Of a stretch of 64,000 nucleotides of DNA, positions 1 through 8,056 are shown in pieces. A program made the translations under genes and the position numbers. The notes under the pieces were generated by a model that was not told the DNA's origin, searched no databases, and saw only the letters and a list, made by a program, of their open reading frames with translations. Source of the DNA: Providencia rettgeri (GTDB lineage Bacteria; Pseudomonadota; Gammaproteobacteria; Enterobacterales; Enterobacteriaceae); NCBI RefSeq assembly GCF_023205015.1, contig NZ_CP096258.1, forward strand, positions 1,302,001 through 1,366,000, read 5' to 3'. Position 1 is the first letter of the stretch, and each line of letters starts with the position of its first letter.

Positions 1-259
1 AATCATTCTTTCTGATGAAAACGTGAAAGCGGTTTTTGTTAACATCTTTGGTGGTATCGTTCGCTGCGACCTGATTGCAGACGGCATCATTGGTGCAGTT
101 GAAGAAGTTGGCGTAAATGTACCAGTCGTTGTGCGTTTAGAAGGTAATAATGCAGAGTTAGGTGCTAAAAAACTGGCAGATAGCGGCTTGAACATTATCG
201 CTGCAAACAGCCTGACAGATGCAGCTAAGAAAGCAGTAGCAGCAGCGGAGGCTAAATAA
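1..259 (+). CDS. sucC: succinate-CoA ligase beta subunit, 3' end only
   Basis: This is the C-terminal part of the ADP-forming succinyl-CoA synthetase beta subunit, which with SucD converts succinyl-CoA to succinate in the TCA cycle. The reading frame enters at base 2 and is open to the TAA at 257-259, so the start lies outside the window. The segment FVNIFGGIVRCD followed by VVVRLEGNN is the strongly conserved C-terminal CoA-ligase region of SucC. The stop codon overlaps the sucD start by one base (TAATG), so the two subunits are probably translationally coupled. Identity is secure. Confidence 0.97.
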   Translation, partial: IILSDENVKAVFVNIFGGIVRCDLIADGIIGAVEEVGVNVPVVVRLEGNNAELGAKKLADSGLNIIAANSLTDAAKKAVAAAEAK

Positions 260-1131
260 TGTCTATTTTAATCGATAAAAACACTAAAGTAATTTGCCAA
301 GGTTTCACTGGTGGTCAAGGTACATTCCATTCAGAACAAGCGATTGCTTATGGCACGCAAATGGTCGGTGGTGTAACACCAGGTAAAGGTGGCACTGTTC
401 ACTTAGGTTTACCTGTATTTAACACCGTTCGTGAAGCCGTAGAAGCTACGGGCGCAACAGCCTCTGTTATTTATGTTCCAGCACCATTTTGTAAAGATTC
501 TATCTTAGAAGCTATTGATGCTGGCATCAAACTGATCATCACTATTACTGAAGGTATTCCAACACTGGATATGCTGACAGTTAAAGTGAAATTAGACGAA
601 GCAGGCGTTCGTATGATTGGTCCTAACTGCCCAGGTGTTATCACGCCGGGTGAATGTAAAATTGGTATCCAACCAGGCCATATCCATATGCCAGGTAAAG
701 TCGGTATCGTTTCACGTTCAGGTACGTTGACTTATGAAGCTGTTAAACAAACAACAGATGCAGGCTTAGGTCAATCAACTTGCGTAGGTATCGGTGGTGA
801 CCCAATTCCAGGTTCAAACTTCATTGATATTCTGAAGTTGTTCCAAGAGGATCCACAAACTGAAGCTATCGTGATGATCGGTGAAATCGGTGGTAACGCA
901 GAAGAAGAAGCGGCTGATTATATTAAAAAGCATGTGACTAAGCCTGTTGTCGGTTATATTGCTGGTGTTACTGCACCAAAAGGCAAACGTATGGGCCACG
1001 CAGGTGCAATCATTGCAGGCGGTAAAGGGACTGCAGATGAGAAATTTGCTGCACTAGAAGCTGCTGGCGTGAAAACCGTTCGCAGCCTTGCAGACATCGG
1101 TGATGCAGTCAAATCACTGTTGAACAAATAA
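259..1131 (+). CDS. sucD: succinate-CoA ligase alpha subunit
   Basis: SucD is the alpha subunit of succinyl-CoA synthetase. It carries the histidine that is phosphorylated during substrate-level phosphorylation in the TCA cycle. The 290-residue product is close to the 289 residues of E. coli. The N-terminal CoA-binding Rossmann fold includes GFTGGQGTFH, and the active-site histidine is in the motif GHAGAII at about residue 247. The start overlaps the sucC stop by one base. A strong hairpin terminator follows, so this is the last gene of the sdh-suc type operon. Confidence 0.98.
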   Translation: MSILIDKNTKVICQGFTGGQGTFHSEQAIAYGTQMVGGVTPGKGGTVHLGLPVFNTVREAVEATGATASVIYVPAPFCKDSILEAIDAGIKLIITITEGIPTLDMLTVKVKLDEAGVRMIGPNCPGVITPGECKIGIQPGHIHMPGKVGIVSRSGTLTYEAVKQTTDAGLGQSTCVGIGGDPIPGSNFIDILKLFQEDPQTEAIVMIGEIGGNAEEEAADYIKKHVTKPVVGYIAGVTAPKGKRMGHAGAIIAGGKGTADEKFAALEAAGVKTVRSLADIGDAVKSLLNK

Positions 1132-1170
1132 GTAATTCGCTAGGTAACTAGCAAGAGTAAGAGACGAAAG

Positions 1171-1199
1171 CCCGTGCTCAGTGAGCGCGGGTTTTTTTA
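1171..1199 (+). terminator. rho-independent terminator after sucD
   Basis: A GC-rich hairpin pairs CCCGTGCTCA with TGAGCGCGGG around a single-base centre, with one T-G pair, and is followed by seven T residues. It lies 40 bases after the sucD stop and should end the suc operon transcript. Confidence 0.92.
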
Positions 1200-1974
1200 T
1201 CTCTTTAAAAAATTATCCAAATAATTTTTATAGGGTTATGCGGTTTTTTGAAAAGTATGCCTATACTTAAAAATACGTTCTATAGGCTTATATGAAGGCA
1301 AATAGATTATAAAAAGGCAATTTAGGTAAGCATGGGCGATGTTAATCGCACTTTATGCAAAAAAGAGAGAAATTGCGGCATATCAATATTTAAAATATTG
1401 TCGGTTATTCAATTTGGCCAATATAACAGTTTTGTTGAGAAAAACGGCTATATTAATAAAATTCATAATAAGTTTAAAATAAGATACTATTACAAATTAA
1501 ATATTCTTTTTTCGAGTCGTTAATTCAATGATTATATTTTTTGTTAATCTTTAGAAAAATTAAGAACATTTATGTCATTATCAATAACAGCAATTTAACA
1601 AGTAAATAACCATTAATTGACTGACAGGTATAGCAATTAACAACAGGAAAAAAATTGACGCAAATCAATTCATTGCCTCTGGCTTTATTTGTTCAAATTG
1701 CTTAAATTGGTGCTCGATCAAATACTCGATTTTCTATTAAAGGGTATAATTATTGATGTAAATTCAGAATTCAAATCTGAATCACGTAAAAGAAGTTTAT
1801 TGTGTGTGAAGATAAGCGTACTATTATTATAGTAACGTTTGTTCTTTTAATTTTGTTAATTTTTTGTTGTTTTGAGGCATTTTTTGCTGGTAGTTAAGAG
1901 GCTTTCTAAGTATTTAAAACTGGAAGCTGGGTTGCCGCAAGTCGGTGTCTTCCTGCTAGGAGCAAGGAGTCAAG
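1200..1974. other. long AT-rich intergenic region upstream of cydA
   Basis: About 775 bases lie between the suc terminator and cydA. A 63-codon frame at 1332-1523 has no convincing ribosome site, is rich in Lys, Asn and Ile codons as expected of random AT-rich DNA, and is not called. The stretch most likely holds the cyd promoters and their anaerobic control sites. In E. coli the cydAB upstream region is also long and has several promoters controlled by ArcA and FNR. Apart from the FNR-like site I see no clear gene or RNA. Confidence 0.7.
1655..1668. promoter_or_regulatory. FNR-like site upstream of cydA
   Basis: TTGACGCAAATCAA matches the FNR consensus TTGAT-N4-ATCAA at nine of ten positions. 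It lies about 300 bases before cydA. FNR represses cydAB under full anaerobiosis in E. coli, so the role is plausible, but the call rests on the motif only. Confidence 0.6.
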
Positions 1975-3543
1975 ATGTTTGATATTGTCGAACTGTCACG
2001 ATTACAGTTTGCCTTAACTGCGATGTATCACTTCCTGTTCGTACCATTAACGCTAGGTATGGCGTTTTTGCTTGCGATCATGGAAACGGTATATGTACTG
2101 TCAGGCAAGCAAATTTATAAAGATATGACTAAGTTCTGGGGTAAGTTATTTGGTATTAACTTTGCTCTGGGTGTTGCAACGGGTCTGACCATGGAGTTCC
2201 AATTCGGTACTAACTGGTCTTACTACGCGCACTATGTTGGAGATATCTTCGGTGCACCTCTTGCAATCGAAGGTCTGATGGCGTTCTTCTTAGAATCAAC
2301 GTTCGTCGGTTTATTCTTCTTTGGTTGGGATCGTTTAAGCAAAAAACAACACCTAGCTGTAACATGGTTAGTTGCTTTAGGTTCTAACTTCTCTGCTTTG
2401 TGGATCTTAGTTGCGAACGGTTGGATGCAAAACCCAATCGCTGCTGATTTCAACTTTGAAACAATGCGTATGGAAATGGTTAGCTTCTCAGAGCTAGTCT
2501 TAAACCCAGTTGCGCAGGTTAAGTTCGTCCACACAGTTGCTGCGGGTTATTGTACCGGTGCAATGTTTGTCCTTGGTATTAGCTCTTACTACCTACTTAA
2601 AGGTCGTGATGTTGCTTTTGCTAAACGTTCTTTTGCAATTGCTGCAAGCTTTGGTATTGCTGCCGTACTGTCTGTTATCGTTCTTGGTGATGAATCAGGT
2701 TACGAAATGGGGGACGTTCAAAAAACCAAATTGGCTGCTGTTGAAGCAGAGTGGGAAACCCATGCTCCACCAGCTGCGTTTAACTTAATCGCTTGGCCGG
2801 ACACTGAAAAGCAAGAAAATAAATTTGCTATCTCGATTCCTTGGGCGATGGGTATTATTACAACCCGTTCAATCGATACGCCTGTATTAGGTCTGAAAGA
2901 CTTAATGAAACAACACGAAGTTCGTATTCGTAACGGTATGATTGCATACGGTCAGTTACAAGAGCTTCTTGCAGGTAATAAAGACCCTGAACTGCGCTCA
3001 GCATTTGAAATAAACAAAAAAGATCTTGGATATGGTCTTCTGTTAAAACAATATGCACCAAATGTTGTTGATGCAACTGAAGCTCAAATCCAAAAAGCAG
3101 TGAAAGATAGTATTCCTAACGTTGGGCCTCTGTTCTGGGCATTCCGTATCATGGTTGGCGTTGGCCTCCTGTTACTATTGATTATTGGCTGGGCATTCCT
3201 GTCAGTAGTTCGTAACCGTATTGGTCAAAATAAACTGTTGCTACGTATTGCACTATTCGGTATTCCACTACCATGGATTGCAATTGAATCAGGTTGGTTT
3301 GTTGCAGAGTATGGTCGCCAGCCATGGGCAATCGGTGAAGTGTTACCTGTTTCGGTTGCACACTCCAACTTGACGACTCATGACCTGATCTTCTCTATGG
3401 TATTGATTTGTGGTCTGTACACACTGTTCTTAATTGCAGAAATGTTCTTAATGTTCAAATTCGCTCGTAAAGGGCCTAGTAGCCTGAAAACCGGTCGCTA
3501 CCACTTTGAACAGAAAAACACTTCTACACACGACGTTCAGTAA
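1975..3543 (+). CDS. cydA: cytochrome bd-I ubiquinol oxidase subunit I
   Basis: CydA is the quinol-oxidising, haem-binding subunit of the high-affinity cytochrome bd oxidase in the inner membrane. The 522-residue length equals that of E. coli. The haem ligands are visible as His19 (AMYHFLF), His186 (FVHTVAAGY) and Met393 (RIMVG). A long periplasmic Q-loop region runs through the middle, and GWFVAEYGRQPW follows near residue 440. AAGGAG at 1964-1969 is the ribosome site. The gene heads the operon cydA-cydB-cydX-ybgE. Its expression is probably controlled by oxygen through the long upstream region. Confidence 0.98.
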   Translation: MFDIVELSRLQFALTAMYHFLFVPLTLGMAFLLAIMETVYVLSGKQIYKDMTKFWGKLFGINFALGVATGLTMEFQFGTNWSYYAHYVGDIFGAPLAIEGLMAFFLESTFVGLFFFGWDRLSKKQHLAVTWLVALGSNFSALWILVANGWMQNPIAADFNFETMRMEMVSFSELVLNPVAQVKFVHTVAAGYCTGAMFVLGISSYYLLKGRDVAFAKRSFAIAASFGIAAVLSVIVLGDESGYEMGDVQKTKLAAVEAEWETHAPPAAFNLIAWPDTEKQENKFAISIPWAMGIITTRSIDTPVLGLKDLMKQHEVRIRNGMIAYGQLQELLAGNKDPELRSAFEINKKDLGYGLLLKQYAPNVVDATEAQIQKAVKDSIPNVGPLFWAFRIMVGVGLLLLLIIGWAFLSVVRNRIGQNKLLLRIALFGIPLPWIAIESGWFVAEYGRQPWAIGEVLPVSVAHSNLTTHDLIFSMVLICGLYTLFLIAEMFLMFKFARKGPSSLKTGRYHFEQKNTSTHDVQ

Positions 3544-3556
3544 ATAGGAGCCACTT

Positions 3557-4696
3557 ATGTTTGATTATGAAGTTCTTCGATTTGTGTGGTGGATCCTTAT
3601 CGGTGTATTACTGATTGGGTTTGCTGTCACGGATGGCTTTGACATGGGCGTTGGCTTCTTATTACCTATTTTAGGTAAAACAGATACTGAACGCCGTATC
3701 ATGATTAACGCCGTTGCACCGCACTGGGATGGTAACCAAGTTTGGTTAATCACAGCGGGTGGTGCGATGTTTGCTGCATGGCCTCAGGTTTATGCTGCAT
3801 CATTCTCCGGTTTCTATATCGCGATGATTTTAGTGCTAGCAGCATTGTTCTTCCGTCCGGTTGGTTTCGATTACCGTTCAAAACTGGAGAACCAAAAATG
3901 GCGTAATATGTGGGACTGGGGTCTGTTTATTGGTGGTTTCGTTCCACCATTAGTTATCGGTGTTGCGTTTGGTAACCTGTTATTAGGTGTTCCACTGCAA
4001 ATTGATAACCAACAGTATTTGACCTACACAGGTAACCTGTTTGGTCTGCTAAACCCATATGGCCTGTTGGCGGGTGTCGTTGGTTTAATGATGATTGTTA
4101 CCCAAGGTGCAACTTATCTGCAAATGCGTACCACTGGCGAACTGTATCTACGTGTGCGTAAAGCAACCTATATCTGTGCGTTAGTCACATTGTTAACATT
4201 TGCGGGTGCGGGTGTTTGGTTAGTCATGGGCATTGATGGTTATGTTATCACTTCAACTATTGATACTATGGCTGTGTCAAACCCACTGAACAAAACAGTC
4301 GCTGTTGAATCAGGTGCTTGGTTGACTAATTTTAATACTTACCCAATCCTGTGGGCATTGCCTGCTCTGGGTGTAGGATTACCGTTAATCACAATGCTGT
4401 TTAGTAAAGCAGACAAAAATGGTTGGGCGTTTGTGAGTTCTTCATTAACTATCGCTTGTATCATTTTAACCTGTGGTGTAGCAATGTTCCCATTCATCAT
4501 GCCTTCAAGCATTATGCCAAACGCAAGTTTGACCATGTGGGATGCAACATCTAGCTTGTTCACACTGCAAGTAATGACTGTTGTTGCTATTATCTTTGTA
4601 CCAATCGTACTGGCATACACCGCATGGTGTTACTACAAAATGTTCGGTCGTTTGGACAAAAACTTCATCGAAGGCAACAAGCACTCACTGTATTAA
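3557..4696 (+). CDS. cydB: cytochrome bd-I ubiquinol oxidase subunit II
   Basis: CydB is the second large membrane subunit of cytochrome bd oxidase and stabilises the di-haem centre formed with CydA. The 379-residue protein has the usual succession of transmembrane helices and the conserved early motif GFAVTDGFDMGVGFLLP. The PHWDGNQVWLI segment near residue 55 is characteristic of the family. TAGGAG lies just before the ATG, and the gene starts 13 bases after cydA. Identity is secure from length, motifs and operon position. Confidence 0.98.
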   Translation: MFDYEVLRFVWWILIGVLLIGFAVTDGFDMGVGFLLPILGKTDTERRIMINAVAPHWDGNQVWLITAGGAMFAAWPQVYAASFSGFYIAMILVLAALFFRPVGFDYRSKLENQKWRNMWDWGLFIGGFVPPLVIGVAFGNLLLGVPLQIDNQQYLTYTGNLFGLLNPYGLLAGVVGLMMIVTQGATYLQMRTTGELYLRVRKATYICALVTLLTFAGAGVWLVMGIDGYVITSTIDTMAVSNPLNKTVAVESGAWLTNFNTYPILWALPALGVGLPLITMLFSKADKNGWAFVSSSLTIACIILTCGVAMFPFIMPSSIMPNASLTMWDATSSLFTLQVMTVVAIIFVPIVLAYTAWCYYKMFGRLDKNFIEGNKHSLY

Positions 4697-4707
4697 GGAG
4701 CATAACT

Positions 4708-4821
4708 ATGTGGTATTTCGCCTGGATCCTCGGCACGCTGTTAGCTTGTAGTTTTGCAGTGATTGCAGCATTAGCGTTAGAGCACTCTGAAGACTCTAAA
4801 GCCGCTAAAGATGGTGAGTAA
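4708..4821 (+). CDS. cydX: cytochrome bd oxidase small subunit CydX
   Basis: CydX is a 37-residue single-helix membrane subunit needed for stable, active cytochrome bd. The sequence begins MWYFAWILGT and has one hydrophobic helix followed by a charged tail, EHSEDSKAAKDGE, as in the E. coli protein. The ATG at 4708 is preceded by AAGGAG at 4695-4700. A longer in-frame start at 4624 lies inside cydB and is not used. The gene sits 11 bases after cydB and 5 bases before ybgE. Confidence 0.95.
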   Translation: MWYFAWILGTLLACSFAVIAALALEHSEDSKAAKDGE

Positions 4822-4826
4822 TAAAA

Positions 4827-5114
4827 ATGCTGGTGGATAAAACCTATCAGCTATTGGATAAGGGGCCGATAAGGGCCCTTATCCTTATTTTAGCTTTAGT
4901 TACTGCAGGTGCAGTCATGTGGGATCCAACCCTATTTGCTGCAAAAACCAGTTCATTTCAAATATGGCAAGGGCTGTTGTTAATATGGGCAACGTGTACC
5001 GCGATGATTTTTGGTGTGGGTTTTAAACCTAAAAAAGTTATCTTTCGTGCAATTTTTCATCCATTGCCTGCTGCCATCATTCTTATTTGGGGACTTTTTC
5101 AGGTCTTTAGATAA
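4827..5114 (+). CDS. ybgE: cyd operon protein YbgE
   Basis: YbgE is a small inner-membrane protein of unknown precise role that is regularly encoded after cydABX. This 95-residue copy is close to the 97 residues of E. coli. It has three hydrophobic stretches (ALILILALVTAGAVMW, WQGLLLIWATCTAMIFGVGF and the C-terminal PAAIILIWGLFQV). It begins five bases after cydX and ends just before a strong terminator, so it is the last gene of the operon. The function in oxidase assembly or activity is inferred from gene position only. Confidence 0.9.
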   Translation: MLVDKTYQLLDKGPIRALILILALVTAGAVMWDPTLFAAKTSSFQIWQGLLLIWATCTAMIFGVGFKPKKVIFRAIFHPLPAAIILIWGLFQVFR

Positions 5115-5124
5115 TTCTAATTGC

Positions 5125-5157
5125 TAATTATGGGTCAATGGACCCATAATTATTTTT
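5125..5157 (+). terminator. rho-independent terminator of the cyd operon
   Basis: A perfect 12-base stem (TAATTATGGGTC pairing with GACCCATAATTA) with a four-base loop is followed by TTTTT. It lies 10 bases after the ybgE stop. Confidence 0.95.
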
Positions 5158-5248
5158 GATATCTTTACTTTCAAAGTGATTCCAAACTGGCACTGTCTTG
5201 CGTATAGTGGCACCGTTAATTAATTTAACCTAAGACGGAGTGATTGTT

Positions 5249-5644
5249 ATGTTATTTCGCTGGCCTGTTCGCGTGTATTATGAAGATACAGATGCGGGCG
5301 GTGTTGTTTATCATGCACGCTATTTAGCCTTTTTTGAGCGAGCAAGAACTGAGATGCTGCGAAATAAAGGTATCAATCAACAAAGTATGCTTGCTGAGAA
5401 CCTTGGCTTTGTTGTGCGAAGCATGACAATTGATTTTGTTAAAGGGGCGAAGCTGGATGACCTGCTGGAAGTTGAAACACAAATTATTGAAATGAAACGT
5501 GCTTCACTCACTTTTCAGCAAAGGTTAGTTGATTCGCAAGGTAACCTGCTTTGTGGGGCTAATGCCCTTATTGCTTGTGTGGACACATCAAAAATGAAGC
5601 CGATTGCGCTTCCTAAGTCTATTGTCGCGGAGTTTAAACAGTGA
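5249..5644 (+). CDS. ybgC: acyl-CoA thioesterase YbgC of the tol-pal cluster
   Basis: YbgC is a cytoplasmic hotdog-fold acyl-CoA thioesterase encoded at the head of the tol-pal cluster. The motif YYEDTDAGGVVYHARYL holds the catalytic aspartate (Asp15 from this start). I chose the ATG at 5249 (131 residues) because CGGAG at 5236-5240 is eight bases upstream. An in-frame GTG at 5240 would give 134 residues, the annotated E. coli length, but would sit directly on the ribosome site. The stop overlaps the tolQ start. Identity is secure; the start is not. Confidence 0.94.
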   Translation: MLFRWPVRVYYEDTDAGGVVYHARYLAFFERARTEMLRNKGINQQSMLAENLGFVVRSMTIDFVKGAKLDDLLEVETQIIEMKRASLTFQQRLVDSQGNLLCGANALIACVDTSKMKPIALPKSIVAEFKQ

Positions 5645-6324
5645 CTGACATGAATATCCTGGATTTATTCCTTAAAGCGAGCCTTTTGGTTCAGCTCATT
5701 ATGTTCGTTTTGATCGGTTTTTCTATCGCATCATGGGCGATCATTATTCAAAGAACAAAAATTTTAAATGCGGCAACGCGAGAAGCGGAAGCATTTGAAG
5801 ATAAGTTCTGGTCAGGTATCGAGCTATCGCGCTTATATAAAGAAAGCCAAGCTCGCCGTGATGAATTAAGTGGTGCCGAACAGATTTTCCACTCTGGTTT
5901 TAAAGAGTTCGTTCGTTTACACCAAGCGAATATTCATGCACCCGATGCGGTCGTAACAGGCGCTTCTCGTGCAATGCGTATTTCAATGAATCGTGAGCTT
6001 GAATCAGTTGAAGCGCACATCCCATTTTTAGGTACTGTAGGTTCAATTAGCCCATATATTGGTTTATTTGGTACCGTTTGGGGGATTATGCATGCGTTTA
6101 TTGCATTGGGCGCGGTAAAACAAGCAACATTACAAATGGTTGCACCGGGTATTGCCGAAGCACTTATTGCAACCGCAATTGGCTTATTTGCAGCGATCCC
6201 TGCCGTTATGGCATTCAACCGTTTGAACTTACGTGTTAGCAAATTAGAGCAAAACTACGATAACTTTATGGAAGAGTTTTTGGCCATCTTGCATCGTCAA
6301 GCCTTCTCTGCTGATAAGAAATAA
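5641..6324 (+). CDS. tolQ: Tol-Pal system proton channel subunit TolQ
   Basis: TolQ forms, with TolR, the inner-membrane proton channel that energises TolA during outer-membrane constriction at division. The 227-residue protein has three transmembrane helices, with the conserved block GTVGSISPYIGLFGTVWGIM near residue 140. The GTG start is chosen because the protein then begins MTDMNILDLFLKASLL, as in E. coli, and the start overlaps the ybgC stop by four bases (GTGA), which suggests coupling. It belongs to the MotA/ExbB/TolQ family. Confidence 0.98.
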   Translation: MTDMNILDLFLKASLLVQLIMFVLIGFSIASWAIIIQRTKILNAATREAEAFEDKFWSGIELSRLYKESQARRDELSGAEQIFHSGFKEFVRLHQANIHAPDAVVTGASRAMRISMNRELESVEAHIPFLGTVGSISPYIGLFGTVWGIMHAFIALGAVKQATLQMVAPGIAEALIATAIGLFAAIPAVMAFNRLNLRVSKLEQNYDNFMEEFLAILHRQAFSADKK

Positions 6325-6341
6325 GACGGGGAGATAAGCGA

Positions 6342-6764
6342 ATGGCGCGCACAAGTCGCAGACGTGAGCTGAAATCCGAAATCAACATAGTTCCATTACT
6401 GGACGTATTGTTGGTACTGTTGCTGATATTTATGGCAACAGCACCGATTATTTCTCAAAGTGTGGAAGTTGAGCTGCCGGATGCAACAGATACACAAACC
6501 GTATCATCAAGTGATAACCCACCGATTATTTTAGAAGTGTCGGGGGTTGGCCAATATAATATGCGTCTTGATGGTGAGGTTTTAGAATTGCTACCACCAG
6601 AGCAAATTGCGGCAGAGGCAAAATCTCAATTAGAGAAAAACCCCAAAGCAGTTTTCTTGATTGGTGGAGCAAAAGAAGTCCCTTATGAAGAAGTGATTAA
6701 GGCGCTGAATATATTACACAGCGCAGGGATAAAATCGGTTGGCTTGATGACTCAGCCTATTTAG
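6342..6764 (+). CDS. tolR: Tol-Pal system channel subunit TolR
   Basis: TolR is the ExbD-family partner of TolQ. It has one transmembrane helix at about residues 16-37 and a periplasmic domain. The conserved channel aspartate is Asp21 in the segment IVPLLDVLLVLLLIF. The 140-residue length fits the family (142 in E. coli). The gene follows tolQ by 17 bases with a GGGGAG ribosome site. Confidence 0.97.
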   Translation: MARTSRRRELKSEINIVPLLDVLLVLLLIFMATAPIISQSVEVELPDATDTQTVSSSDNPPIILEVSGVGQYNMRLDGEVLELLPPEQIAAEAKSQLEKNPKAVFLIGGAKEVPYEEVIKALNILHSAGIKSVGLMTQPI

Positions 6765-6815
6765 GCTGGGTTATTGTCGTTTGAATAAGTCACAATTCTT
6801 TTTTTGGATACCAGA

Positions 6816-7910
6816 GTGGGAAAGACAAAAGAGAAAAAAGATAACTTAAATCGATCATTAGTGATGTCAATCGTATTGCACATCCTATTGATTGGGTTGA
6901 TTGTTATAGGCTCTTTAGTTTCCGTCGTCAAACTTGGTGGTGGCGGGGAAGAGGGAACTGTCATCGATGCGGTGATGGTTGACCCGGGCGTGGTTGTTGA
7001 GCAATATGAAGAAATGCAAAGGCAGCAAAATAACGTCAGACAAGCGGCGAAAGAGCGCAAAGAGCAGGAACAAAAGCAAGAGGCTGAGCTCAGAGAGCAG
7101 CAAGAAAAGGAACAAAAGCGTCTTCAGCAACTTGAAGAAGAGCGTATAAAGACTGAACGGGCAACGGCAGAGCAACAAAAGCAAGCTGAAGAACAACAGA
7201 AAATAGCATTAGAAGCGGCTAAAAAAGCGAAGGAAGAGCAAAAAATAGCCGAAGAAGCTGCCGCGAAAGCGAAAGCAGAAAAAGAAAAATTAATTAAAGA
7301 GCAAGCCGCTGAAAAGGCGAAAGCTGAGGCACAAGCTCAGAAAGAAGCAGAAGCGGCGAAAGCCAAAGCCGAAAAAGAAGCCAAGGAAAAAGCAGAAAAG
7401 GACGCGAAAGTAAAAGCTGAGAAAGAAGCGAAAGCTAAAGCGGAAAAAGAAGCCAAAGAAAAAGCAGATAAAGAAGCGAAAGCCAAAGCGGCAAAAGCTA
7501 AGGCTGAGGCAGCAAAAAATGCCGCTTCCGTTGACGATTTACTCGGCGATTTAACTGCATCAGGCCCTAGCAAGCAAGGTGGCGAAGCTGCAGCTGGAAA
7601 AGGCGGCGGTAAAAAATCGGGCGCATCCAATGCGGATGTGGACAGCTATGCGGGCAAGGTAAAAGCGGCTATCCAAAGTAAGTTTTATGATTCGGATACT
7701 TTCCGTGGGCGTACTTGTGAACTTCAATTGAAGCTTGCACCTGATGGGCTATTAGTGAGTATTACACCAAAAAATAGTCCAGCTAATGACGCAGCGCTTT
7801 GTGATGCAGCAATCCGAGCAGCAAAACTTGCAACGATGCCTAAGCCACCTAGCAGAGAAGTCTATGATACATTTAATAAAGCAGGTAGCACAGTCGTGTT
7901 TAAGCCTTGA
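6816..7910 (+). CDS. tolA: cell envelope integrity protein TolA
   Basis: TolA spans the periplasm and links the TolQR motor to Pal and TolB at the outer membrane. The protein has a transmembrane helix near residues 17-40, a very long Lys/Ala/Glu-rich helical domain at about residues 65-230 with repeating KAEKEAK-type units, and a globular C-terminal domain with two cysteines (TCELQLKLAPDG and ALCDAAI). I chose the GTG at 6816 (364 residues). An in-frame TTG at 6804 would add four residues. Neither has a strong ribosome site. It is shorter than the E. coli protein (421), through the repeat domain. Confidence 0.95.
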   Translation: MGKTKEKKDNLNRSLVMSIVLHILLIGLIVIGSLVSVVKLGGGGEEGTVIDAVMVDPGVVVEQYEEMQRQQNNVRQAAKERKEQEQKQEAELREQQEKEQKRLQQLEEERIKTERATAEQQKQAEEQQKIALEAAKKAKEEQKIAEEAAAKAKAEKEKLIKEQAAEKAKAEAQAQKEAEAAKAKAEKEAKEKAEKDAKVKAEKEAKAKAEKEAKEKADKEAKAKAAKAKAEAAKNAASVDDLLGDLTASGPSKQGGEAAAGKGGGKKSGASNADVDSYAGKVKAAIQSKFYDSDTFRGRTCELQLKLAPDGLLVSITPKNSPANDAALCDAAIRAAKLATMPKPPSREVYDTFNKAGSTVVFKP

Positions 7911-8056
7911 TTTTCAATAACTCAGAGCAGTCTGTATTGATATTATTAAGGCAATAGCATAAATAGTTTGTGTGGTATCTAGTTTTGTTATTATACCTTT
8001 GTTAAAATTCAGCGAATTATTGCGGTAGTAAATAATCCGCAGTAAGGGAGATAAGA

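Noticed and set aside
1332..1523. 63-codon frame before cydA
   Set aside because: No ribosome site, AT-rich random-like composition and a position in a regulatory region.
7337..7630. Long minus-strand frame opposite tolA
   Set aside because: It is the mirror of the Lys/Ala/Glu repeats of tolA, giving an artificial Ser/Phe/Ala protein.
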